Below are positions 1-9,114 of a stretch of DNA of 64,000 nt, in pieces. The stretch spans positions 4,189,480 through 4,253,479 of the forward strand of contig NC_020168.2 of assembly GCF_000224145.3 (NCBI RefSeq), read 5' to 3'. Origin of the DNA: Ciona intestinalis. Its lineage: Eukaryota > Chordata > Ascidiacea > Phlebobranchia > Cionidae. The first letter of the stretch is position 1; each line of letters begins with the position of its first letter. The translations under genes were made by a program, and so were the position numbers. The notes beneath the pieces were generated by a model that was not told where the DNA came from, ran no database searches, and saw nothing but the letters and a program-made list of their open reading frames with translations.

Positions 1-822
1 GCAATAAAGATGACAACGTAGAAGTCATGTTATAACATATACAAGTCACTACAATAAGTCACTTTGTAACGTATAACCCATACGAAGATATATATGTTGG
101 CATATTTACAAGGGTCAACGTATCGTATTAACCTCTCGCTCCTAGTCGCACAATATTATGAAACGAGGTCAAGCAAACATGACAGTATATGACACCAATA
201 CATGTTGGCACGTATATAGGCTCTTATAAATGTGTCACTCATTCAACCCAGCGTACCGGCAGTGCAACTTAGCTATAACACGGGTGGTCAGTTACATACA
301 TATACATGCCCCATATGTCCGCTTATTAGATTCCGAATATGCATCTTTGTGAATAGGGACTGTTGTTTTTTCTATATGGCCGACAATTTGGATAACACAT
401 GAGACACAGCGCTTTAAACATCGCGGGGTGCGGCAATGATTTAGGTTATCGTCACATCAGTAATGTTAAAGGGCAATTTAAGAAATAAAGAATTGCCAAA
501 TAAGATAAAAATATATATTTGTACTATTGCGTGTATAGTTTTTAAACAACGAAAATATCCACTATTATTTTAGATCTACCACAATATTGCAAAATACAAC
601 TGCTGTTTGCATTGCATGACGCTGTTTTACGTAATATGATGGACATAAAAGTAAGATGATGTTTTAATATTGAGACCATATTTTCCGCCTTCTGAAATAT
701 TAAAAAAATATAGCAGAAAGGAAAAATATGAGGGGTTTATTCTTTTTTTATAACACTCTACAAGTTATTACATCATTCTATACAATTTCGTATCTACTTA
801 TCCATATTTACACTAGGTAATA

Positions 823-1067
823 TATAGTAGGGTGGGGAAAGATGGGACACCTGTTCATTCTATTTCCTTGACATTTAGTAGTAAACAAAGAAAATTCAAA
901 GAATTATTAAACTATGCCTTCACAACTCCCTTAGACTGTAGTTAATTGTTTAAAACACGATCAGGATAATCAGACATTACGTGCTAAANNNNNNNNNNNN
1001 NNNNNNNNNNNNNNNNNNNNNNNNNNNNNNNNNNNNNNCGTGTACTATCTTCCCCCACCCTACTATA
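823..1067. mobile_element. Short inverted-repeat element (MITE), copy 1
   Basis: Left end reads TATAGTAGGGTGGGG followed by GATGGGACACC; right end is the inverted form, CCCCCACCCTACTATA. The middle is interrupted by the N gap at 989-1038. No coding capacity, so it is a non-autonomous DNA-transposon-like element of about 200 bp. The family recurs about 14 times in the window. Confidence 0.85.
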
Positions 1068-1333
1068 TTAGTAAACAGTCATAAATACTTCTTATTTCAC
1101 ACACAGGGTTTCGCCATTATAAACGTGAAGTAATTCTGCCCAAATTTGCACCAAAGGTGAGTTGTGGTTACTTGAATGTCATTTACTTAACGACAGTCGT
1201 TATATCCGGTTTTACACACATTGTGCTTACTAACGGGTTACCAAAGAGCATATGTAAACATCGTAAAATCGGAAATTTTGGTAAAAGATCTATTTTTAAC
1301 CGCCGCAAATTAATCACTTTGCTTTAGTAGACA

Positions 1334-1714
1334 TATATAGTAGGTTGGGGTAACATAGTCCACGTTGTTTTTAATCGTCACATTGGGTACTAAACAAAGA
1401 ATAATTATAGTAGGATGGGGGAATATGGGACACTTTTTTATTCTATTTTCTTGTCGCATTTGGTAGTAAAAAAAAAACGTTCAAGGAATTATAAAACCGT
1501 ATTCTCACGACTCTCATAAACCGGTGTTAATTGTTTAAAACACGATTAAGATATTAGGTAATTAATGCTTACGGTGTCCCGTCTTTTCCCGCCCTACTAT
1601 GGAATGTAACCGTAATCTCACGGCTGTAAAATAACGTTGTTAACTGTTTAACACGATTATGAAATATGGGTTATTAGGTGCTTACGGTATCGATATTACC
1701 TCGACCTACTCTAT
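1334..1714. mobile_element. MITE copy 2, split by a nested copy
   Basis: The left half (1334-1405) and the right half (1601-1714) match the left and right halves of other family members, while 1406-1600 is a complete further copy inserted between them. The outer copy is the older one: its ends are more degraded (for example TAGTAGGTTGGGG on the left and CGACCTACTCTATA on the right). Confidence 0.8.
1406..1600. mobile_element. MITE copy 3, inserted inside copy 2
   Basis: A 195-bp element with left end TATAGTAGGATGGGGG and right end CCGCCCTACTAT. It interrupts an older copy of the same family, as shown by the outer copy resuming on the right with the internal sequence that should follow the break. 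Confidence 0.8.
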
Positions 1715-2712
1715 AATATGTCGTTTAGGTATGTAACATTACAATATTACAACATTGTATGTAAGTTGTACAATATGTAACTTAATAAATATAGCCACAC
1801 ACGAACGCAATCTTATTAAAGTGTTTAATTTATTTACCGAAGCAATATATACGTGTTTGGGCGATGGAATATTGCACCGTAAGGATAAACGCGTCTGTGT
1901 TTGCAGAAAATTGATGTCGTTAGTCATTAAACCAAATATTGAATTGAATAACATAAAAAAACGTTTTTATTAGTTATATTAAAACATTCTGTGTTGATTG
2001 GCCTTTTAAACTAATTGGAAGCATATTTACACAACCTACAACTGTCAATAACTTTAATTTATTCCAGGGCCGTTACCACGGTACAGTCTCGTTACGTTAC
2101 TCGGATACCAAAGAAACAAAGCTTTGCGCGAAAGGTAGAATGATTATTTAACATCCGTCAGTGGGCGCTACAGATGCACAAAAACTGCTGGACGGTTGCG
2201 GTGGTACAATTTTGACACTAGGCAATATATTAACGAGGCATTCACTACTACACGAATGCTGAACAGTTTTAACGCTAAACTATAAAAGCATAATTTAAAA
2301 AAGACACTAATAAATTTCATAATGAAAATAAATAAAGTGCATGTTATCGTGCAACTATATTGTTACAATGCTGTACTGTGTACAATTTAATATTGCGATA
2401 CCAAGTTAAACTGTTATATTATTAATTTCGATTTTAAGTCACCGCATTTTACCAGTTATGGACGGTGCCAAACGGGTAAGATTTTACCAATTTAGGCATT
2501 GCATGAAATGACCGGCTTATGAAAATGTATAACAAAATACCCGAGATATTTTAAACGTTTTAAGAAATACATTTAACAAACATTACAACAGAGACTTTTG
2601 TATGTACAAACATATATAGGCAGTTGGGTGTTCAAAAAAGGTAATTTAAAACGGTAAATACTCGTTACGTCTCATTGTTACGGTTTCATACATTTTTAGT
2701 ATAGTATGAAAC

Positions 2713-2744
2713 CATAGATATCTAAGCATATTTAGATATCTATG
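2713..2744. repeat. Perfect 13-bp hairpin
   Basis: CATAGATATCTAA at 2713-2725 is the exact reverse complement of TTAGATATCTATG at 2732-2744, with a 6-base loop. It lies about 210 bp upstream of the first polycystin-like exon. The arms are AT-rich; the function is unknown. Confidence 0.8.
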
Positions 2745-2953
2745 ATGAAACACAGTTATTTACACACAAACCTTGATTTCGCTTAATCCTTAATGATTAC
2801 CCAACGACTTTTAATAACTGTTTGGTTACCTAACGTTCAATTTTGACAATCAGTTTGTGGTGAATTCAACTATGACGCCAGCCTATACATTATGACGTCA
2901 AAATAACACAATTTTGTCAGAATTTAATGTGGATAATTATTATTTTTACAAAA

Positions 2954-5900
2954 ATGGCTTCACGGGCATTAGATTTTCGGAATATAACTTCCCGTATCAA
3001 ATTTAACAGAGAAGAATTATTACTTACGACTCTAGCTGGGCAGTTGGTAACAGTTTTTACCATTTTCGACGTTTGTATGATCTTTGTTATTAGTCTTTTT
3101 ATAGCATGGGTAAAAGACAAGAAAATAGATTGCGAGGTAAGATTTTTTCGTAATTTATAAAATGTATGGTTGGTTGGAAGACAGTACATGTTTTAAAAAT
3201 CTGTTATTGTACCATGTGCTAGAAAACAAGAATATTTACATAACTATTTAACCATATTCCCACCATTCTAAGAGTGTTGTTTATTGTTTAAAGCACGATT
3301 AGAAAATATGGGTTTCAGGTGCTAACGGCATCCCATCTTACCCCACAATACTGTATAAGAAATTAAGAAAATGTAACCCCAAAATAACTCTATAATATGC
3401 TGCAACATATCAACTTTACAACCGCATTACATTTTACAGCGACAGCCAGTTTTCATGCCTATTCGACCACCCGGAGGATTTCGCCTTTATGCGGTTATTC
3501 TAGAGACCGGAGAAAGCCCGGCTGGTGGCACTAGTGCGCGCGTATTTCTGCGCATATTAGGGAAATATACATCTTCACCCGCGTTTTCGTTGATGTGTGT
3601 CAGCTCGCAACGCACAGAAAGAGGGCGAAAACTGTTCGGTAGCCAAAATAAAGACATCTTTATATTATCGCTACCACATTACCTCGGTGGAATTGAAAGC
3701 TTTGAGGTTTTAACGGACAGGAAAGGGGATAGTCCACCCTGGTAAGTATTAAGTAGGCTGTATAACACAGCCACGCACAAATAAAATAGATGATTAAGTA
3801 AATAAATATCAACACTAAATAAAAGTTGTGAAAATATACAAACAGGCAACTTTTCTATATTAAAGTTATGAACGGCGACTCTGGATGGAGCATTTCGATT
3901 CGATGATTATTATATATATAGTAGGGTGTGGTTTACCTTGCTTTATTAACGTAATCACAACGAATGAAAAGCTTGTGGATAATAAAATAAGTTTAAATAC
4001 CAACGGTCACAAAAACAGTGAGACACGTTTTTATCACGACCTGAAATTCAACGATTTTTTCTTTACACGAATGTGCGTTTTTAAATATTGTGGTACCTAG
4101 TTCTTTTCTAAAAACTTGCCGCATCAGTGGAAGCGCATTTGTCCAATCGAGAAAACATAGGTTCGAGGCTTGACCCAGCTACCATTGGGCGCGTATGTGT
4201 CCTAGAATAAAACAACTCTTTCCAACCCCCTTTATTAATCAACCACAAAGTTATATATATAGGTGGCAACGTCCGTACGACTGCCAAGCGAGAATCAATA
4301 AGATACATTCACAGAAAACAATATCCTTCTGACAGACTTAAAAATCTAGCATTTTAACAGGTTTTTAAGGAGCATTCGTGTCATGTGTTTAGACAATCAC
4401 AAATGCTGGAAAAGCAGGGTAGGCGCTTGGTTACGTGGCGACATGAAACCTTACAAACTACGAGCTCATATCATCGGTGCTTTAAGTACAAGGGAATACC
4501 TAACCAAAGTTTTTCTACAAAACTATGCATGGGCGTTTACGTGGTACAGGTAATAGTACAATATAGCCCAGGCAGGCCCACGTTTTTATCGTCTTGTTTG
4601 GTAGAAAACGAAGCTATTTTACAGAATTATATAACCATAAACTCACGACCCAAAAAAGCAAGTGAAAAAAGAAATATAGGATTTCAATCTGAGAACTCCG
4701 TCTTACCCACAATACTACGTTCTGTTTTTTAACATAGAATCTGTACAATAGCTCCGAGTAACTAATTGGCTATGAATTGCACAATTTCTCTTATAAGTAA
4801 AGAAAAAATAGATTTTATTGTAGCCATGTTTACATAGGTAGATACCAATAACTCTTATCTTGCTTCAGACCACTTGGTTCTTCATTCAGTTGCGTGCAGC
4901 GATGTCTCATCCATTGGGCCTCTGTTGGATCCGCGCTCAGTATAAGTCACTACTTTCTATACGATATTGCTATCATTGAAAACGTTCGCAGCGGAGTGAT
5001 CACTGCACCAGCGTATACCGCGAACGAGGTTGCGCAATCTGCCGTTATAGCGGCGCTGGGTGGCGCTACATTTGGATTTTTCTTAAGGGTTTTAACTCGG
5101 GGAGCGGCTGGGGGAAACAAATGGGCACGTGTGGATGATAAAGACGATTTTTCCCATCTTATGGGGGAAGGGGACTTGGAATATGCAACTGGCGCTGTTG
5201 TACAGATACCGACTGCTGCGTTTGATGATTGCTTGGTCAGTTTAAAGCTGACCAAGCAACAGATTCGAGCTATTAAACATATAACTCAATGTGGGGTGAG
5301 CGATTGTAGCTTGAAAGCAAGGTTGGACAACCCTGTTTGCTCGAGCAACGTGGATTGCTGTTACAGCAGACAACCAGAGGAAATTGAGGAGGAAGAAGAG
5401 GTTCAAGTTGAAGAGCTGAATCTTGCTGGGACATCCTTGCAGGACCCGGCAGATGCTGCGATGGAGTTTAACGATAAATTGATGGCGGATCGAAGAGGAT
5501 ACAAAGATGACATTGTGGAAGAGATGAACGAATTGCATCCGGAACAAAACACAGCAAAGTCGAAACCTGAAACGAAAAAAATGAGAGATGTAGTTAATCG
5601 TTTGTGGGGGATGAAGATACTACCATCTGAATCTATAGAAAGCGAGAGGAATTTGGCTCCAACAGTGTCAGCCAGGGTTGTGAGTAGTAGTGACGACACT
5701 ACGTCTGAGGTTGAATTTGAAGTGATAAAGTCTAGCGCGTCTAAATCAAGCGGGGCATCCAAGAAAAGCGCGGGATATGATTCGTTGTCGGAGGAAGAGT
5801 CTGATGAAGAAATTGTGACAAAGTCAGCGAGGACGAACTCGGAGATCAACCTCACTAGGAGAGCGGAAAATGTATATAAGATGGCGCCTCAGTGGAATGA

Positions 5901-6387
5901 TCGGAAGTTTGTTTGGGTTCAAGCACCAGAGGGCGGTACTGAGCATCATTCGATTGTTCATCAGAGATACGACTTCGCTGATGCCGGTGATTGCTGCCTT
6001 CGTAGAGATGAAGGATTGACTTTGGAAGCTGCGATTAATCATTATAAAGGTGAAGAGGATCAAGCTCCTCTTGGAAGAGTGGTCGAACCTGATGGTTCAC
6101 TTGCTAATGGGGTTGCACTGCTTGGTGCATTGGCAGGAATAGCAGGGGTGGCTTATACGATTAACCAGAGGTTGTTGCTCCCCAATGCTGACACTTTGTT
6201 GTATTTATATTCAGTGTTGTTTCTCCTGTTCCTGCATCCGGTTGTTTTCACACTTGTTGATGGAGTTTTTTGTGCACTTGCTGCATCTTGGGCACGGAGG
6301 AGACGGATTTTAAAATCAAGACAGAATAACGCTAAAAGGTTGCGGGAAGAGGTGTATGCAGAAAGTGTTTCCAGTGATGGGCAATAA
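2954..6387 (+). CDS. Polycystin-1-like membrane protein with PLAT domain, lacking the channel-like C-terminal half
   Basis: Exons 2954-3136, 3440-3741, 4361-4549 and 4869-6387 join in frame to 730 residues. Order: first membrane helix (about 30-52) followed by a basic KDKK stretch; PLAT/LH2 domain (about 74-163, with AGGTSARV, RTERGRKLF and a closing DSPPW); the RPLGSSFSCVQR motif that leads into helix 2 in polycystin-1 proteins; helices 2 (about 238-256) and 3 (about 278-300); a long acidic, serine-rich loop; helices 4 (about 637-657) and 5 (about 666-698); then a basic tail. Known polycystin-1 proteins have eleven helices; this one stops after five. The start ATG at 2954 has a good context (ACAAAAATGG), but an acceptor-like TTTTGTCAG ends at 2920, so an upstream exon or a trans-spliced leader is possible and the ectodomain may be missing from the model. 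The gene runs towards MRPL11 on the other strand. Confidence 0.82.
3248..3356. mobile_element. MITE, right-half remnant (copy 4)
   Basis: Matches the right half of the family (GTTTATTGTTTAAAGCACGA, then GGCATCCCATCTTACCCC) with no left half. It lies in the first intron of the polycystin-like gene. Confidence 0.6.
4553..4729. mobile_element. Degenerate MITE remnant
   Basis: Diverged copy recognised by the ordered internal landmarks (TTGTTTGGTAGAAAACGAAG, ATAAACTCACGAC, CGTCTTACCCACAATACTAC). It sits immediately after the donor site at 4550 in the third intron of the polycystin-like gene. A lone element end also occurs at 3914-3930. Confidence 0.5.
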
Positions 6388-6405
6388 ACAGTGATGACCA
6401 ATAAA
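6383..6405 (+). terminator. Two poly(A) signals of the polycystin-like gene
   Basis: AATAAA at 6383-6388 overlaps the TAA stop codon (6385-6387), and a second AATAAA lies at 6400-6405. The closeness to the stop supports a gene that ends here rather than continuing into further exons. Confidence 0.65.
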
Positions 6406-6780
6406 ATATCAATGAATTAAAGAGTCCATTTTTTTCAGTTTATTTGTATAAAATGTTCCAACAAAATTAAAAAATAGGAGATTTTCCTTGAACTCTTTTA
6501 TAGCTAAACCCTGGCTTGACACTGTCCACAGATGTAAAACATAAAACGTAGTTTTGAAAGTCTTAGAATACAGCATTTACATACAACAGCGCGCAAACTG
6601 AACTTAACTTTGGTATGTTCACAATGAACATTCAAATCCAACAAGACTAAAAAACCATACAACATAGGCGAAACAAATGCAATTTTTTCGTATCTAACAA
6701 CTTACAGTAACTGTAACTGTGAGTTATATAAATTGGCCTAATAAATAAATATGTGAGTTACATAAGAACTCACATTAATA

Positions 6781-6786
6781 TTTATT
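6781..6786 (-). terminator. Poly(A) signal of MRPL11
   Basis: AATAAA on the minus strand overlaps the stop codon at 6782-6784, leaving a very short 3' UTR. The convergent polycystin-like gene ends about 380 bp away. Confidence 0.6.
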
Positions 6787-7669
6787 CCTTTCCGATCATT
6801 TTTTTCCTCTTCGCTAAAGCGTCTTCTTCTTTCTTCCTCTGGAACTCAGCCTCCTCTTCCTCTTTTGAGGTGAGGAAAGCATCGTATTCCTCCGGATCAA
6901 TATTCCTTACAACATCCACTCCAAGACGATACGCTTGTTCCGCTAACAACTCACACATCTCCTTCAGTGGCATGTTGCGAATTTTAACGTTTTCTTGCTC
7001 AAGTTTTACCTTTGGGTATTGTTTCAATTTATTAGGAATTTTTTAAGAAAGAATGCAATGCTTGGCAAAATATAGGTTACTTTACTTTTTTATATTTATT
7101 CTTGAGAATACACAATAGGTTGGGTAGTAGTTGTTCGCTTTACAATTTTACGTCTTTTGCTTTTACTGAATTTTATGCAATAATTACTACGGTAAAATTA
7201 AGCAAATCAGAAAAAGGTAAATTGTGCTGAAAATGTCAAAAATGTTATATGAAAAACTAACTAAAAATGGATACATTATTAATTATTATCACAAACTAGA
7301 TATCACCTTTGCAATTTCATAAATATGTTTGTGAGTGATTTTTCCAACAGGGAAGTCCTTCATAGACCTCGACCCTTTGCTAATCCCAGCTGCTTGCATT
7401 ATTAAATATGAGGACTCTGGCTCCAACAGTTGAATTGTAAACTTTTTTCCATCAACGTGAATTCGTGTCGGAATTGGAGTCCCAGGTTTTATGTCTTTTG
7501 TTAAGTTATTAAAATCTTCCACAAATTTTACAATTGGCAGGCCACGTTGCCCAATGGTTGGACCAATTGGGGGACCTGTAGATGCTCCTCCTGCCTTCAT
7601 AGTTGTCCGGATAACGCTTGGGTGAAAAACTTTTTTGACTTGTTTTGATGCTCGAGTTACTTTAGACAT
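6782..7669 (-). CDS. MRPL11: Mitochondrial large-subunit ribosomal protein uL11m
   Basis: Two exons, 7669-7307 and 7009-6782, give 196 residues, close to the 192 of human MRPL11. The start MSKVTRASKQ, the glycine/proline-rich GPPIGPTIGQRGLPI segment (about 31-46), TKDIKPGTPIPT, and KHIYEIAK at the end of exon 1 match the L11 N-terminal domain. Joining EIAK to VKLEQENVKIRNMPL aligns with the human protein without a gap. The C-terminal domain (AYRLGVDVV) is followed by a charged, probably helical tail rich in Glu and Lys, as in vertebrates. It forms part of the L11 stalk base of the mitoribosome, where translation factors bind. The exon 2 acceptor (CCCAAAG) has a weak pyrimidine tract, but the alignment supports it. 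Head to head with MRPL36. Confidence 0.95.
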
Positions 7670-8170
7670 TTTGTTTCACTGTTTGTGTCGGATTTAAAAG
7701 TAAAATTGTCTATTATTAAAACCTGTGAATAAGAAAGCGGTAATTTAAACAAACAAATTATTCTTGTTGCAAATAAAATATTAAGATACGCCACATAAGA
7801 ACACAGCGATCGAAAAAAATTCTCAAACATTTCTTGAAGAAACGGAAAATCCCATGTGTGAATGTTTACATGACCAGTCGTTTCGACAAAAAAGTTTACA
7901 ATTTTTATATATGTTTTAAATTAAAAAGAAACAGAGTTAAAATATAAATTGCATTTTGTGTACTTCCGTTAATATTTAACATTAAAAAAAAGCTTGTGAA
8001 ATGTGAGTTTTATACTAAGACAACCTCTAAAACATAAGTTGTTTCGACTAGCATTTTGTTAAAACATTATAATTTGTGCACCGGTCAGTTGAGAAACAGT
8101 TTTGAAGAATATCGTATAAATTATCAGTAAATTTAAATTATCCTTCTTTTTTTTCTAGTAAAATGTAAAC
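7670..8170. promoter_or_regulatory. Shared intergenic region between MRPL11 and MRPL36
   Basis: About 500 bp separates the two divergent start codons, so promoter elements of both mitochondrial ribosomal genes must lie here. No TATA box is evident. A strong acceptor-like tract (CTTCTTTTTTTTCTAG, ending at 8158) lies just before the MRPL36 start and could serve a 5' UTR intron or spliced-leader addition, which is common in Ciona. Confidence 0.5.
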
Positions 8171-8566
8171 ATGTTAGCTCTAAGGGTGTTATCATCATTA
8201 TTCCAAGAGTCAAGGGGACTTACTTCGGTTTCAAGAGCCGTATGGAAATCTAGAACAACCTTCGAACCAACTAAGAATTTGAACAATTTCTTCGTGCAGA
8301 ATCCATGTCACACAGTTATCCCTGTAGCTGGGTTAAAACGTCATTTCGCTGTCCATCTTCGGTGCCCTGACTGTCGACTTGGAAAGACAGATGGACGTTT
8401 AAGCGTTACCTGCAGTAGCCATCCACGTCATAATCAACTACAATGGGGACGGCGTGGACAAAAACGATTACACAAACCTTATGCGTGGCGGTGGCCAGAT
8501 CCTTTTGATAAAAAATATTCATCACAGTTTCACGAAGATCGTTACATTTTGGCGTTCAAAGAATAA
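8171..8566 (+). CDS. MRPL36: Mitochondrial ribosomal protein bL36m with a C-terminal extension
   Basis: A single coding exon of 131 residues. The zinc ribbon of bL36 is clear: C65-x2-C68, then C81 after twelve residues and H87 after five more, in CPDC and CSSHPRHNQ, matching the four ligands of bacterial L36. The N-terminal 60 residues are basic and poor in acids, as expected for a mitochondrial targeting sequence. Human MRPL36 ends right after the HPRHKQ motif; here the protein runs on for about 42 more residues rich in Trp, Tyr, Arg and Lys. A two-codon upstream frame (ATG TAA at 8163-8168) precedes the real start and may lower initiation. It lies head to head with MRPL11, which acts in the same large subunit. 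Confidence 0.9.
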   Translation: MLALRVLSSLFQESRGLTSVSRAVWKSRTTFEPTKNLNNFFVQNPCHTVIPVAGLKRHFAVHLRCPDCRLGKTDGRLSVTCSSHPRHNQLQWGRRGQKRLHKPYAWRWPDPFDKKYSSQFHEDRYILAFKE

Positions 8567-8889
8567 ATTTTAAATTACATTCTGAACATATGGTTTTATT
8601 ACTTAATGTTTATCTTCGATAAAAGCAAAACTGCTTAAATTACAATCACAATACCAGTATATATTCTAGTTTTAGTTTTGCCAGGTTATACTATAATCCT
8701 ATTTTTTAAGCTACAATGAACAACTCCCGAGCTTCCGCTCTGATACATGAACTTAACTCACTGTGTAGTACAGTATATGTGTTGATGTACACCATACTGA
8801 CCACTGGCAGCAATTGGTCATTTTACATCATACCAATTACAACACCCACATATAAACCTGGCATATTAAGCACATATTAATCACCTGTT

Positions 8890-9012
8890 TCAAAATCAAC
8901 ACATCAAAATCAGCCTTATATTATAAAAGCACTCACAAAAACAACATTTTTAAAAACAACACATCGAAACCAGCCTTATATTATAAAAGCACTCACAAAA
9001 ACAACATTTTTT
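8890..9012. repeat. Tandem duplication of about 62 bp
   Basis: Two adjacent units, each with AACACATC, CAGCCTTATATTATAAAAGC and ACTCACAAAAACAACATTTT. The units differ at only a few bases, so the duplication is fairly recent. Confidence 0.8.
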
Positions 9013-9026
9013 TCAAATTTTCCGAA

Positions 9027-9032
9027 TTTATT
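9027..9032 (-). terminator. Poly(A) signal of the zinc-finger gene
   Basis: AATAAA on the minus strand, 83 bases beyond the stop codon at 9115-9117. Confidence 0.6.
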
Positions 9033-9114
9033 TCATTGTAGGTCAATATTATCTTAACACAGTGATAGAATGGCAGTGGGTAATGCATTGCGGCAACATT
9101 AAGTTACGAACATG

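Larger units (their letters stand above)
1..2953. other. Repeat-rich region upstream of the polycystin-like gene; no firm gene
   Basis: About 2.9 kb with no open frame that looks like a conserved protein. It holds three copies of the inverted-repeat element described separately (823-1067, and 1334-1714 with 1406-1600 nested inside), a 50-base N gap at 989-1038, and a 13-bp perfect hairpin at 2713-2744. Two short stretches have good splice signals on both sides and stay open in compatible phases: 1107-1156 (enters phase 1, leaves phase 0) and 2068-2134 (enters phase 0, leaves phase 1). They could be upstream exons of the gene at 2954, but the second does not join in frame to it directly, so they are only candidates. 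Confidence 0.5.
8567..9114. other. Intergenic region with a two-copy tandem repeat
   Basis: Between the end of MRPL36 and the end of the zinc-finger gene. It contains two adjacent copies of a roughly 62-bp unit at about 8890-9012 (shared core CAGCCTTATATTATAAAAGC). A minus-strand AATAAA at 9027-9032 serves the zinc-finger gene. No gene seen. Confidence 0.6.

Noticed and set aside
1739-1973. Overlapping 71-72 codon frames on both strands
   Set aside because: They mirror each other, have no recognisable domain and lie in repeat-rich AT DNA.
4894-6387. Last polycystin-like exon as an independent gene
   Set aside because: The frame is open upstream to an acceptor at 4868 and joins in phase to the PLAT exons; the residues before it match the polycystin-1 RP-S-FS-VQR motif.
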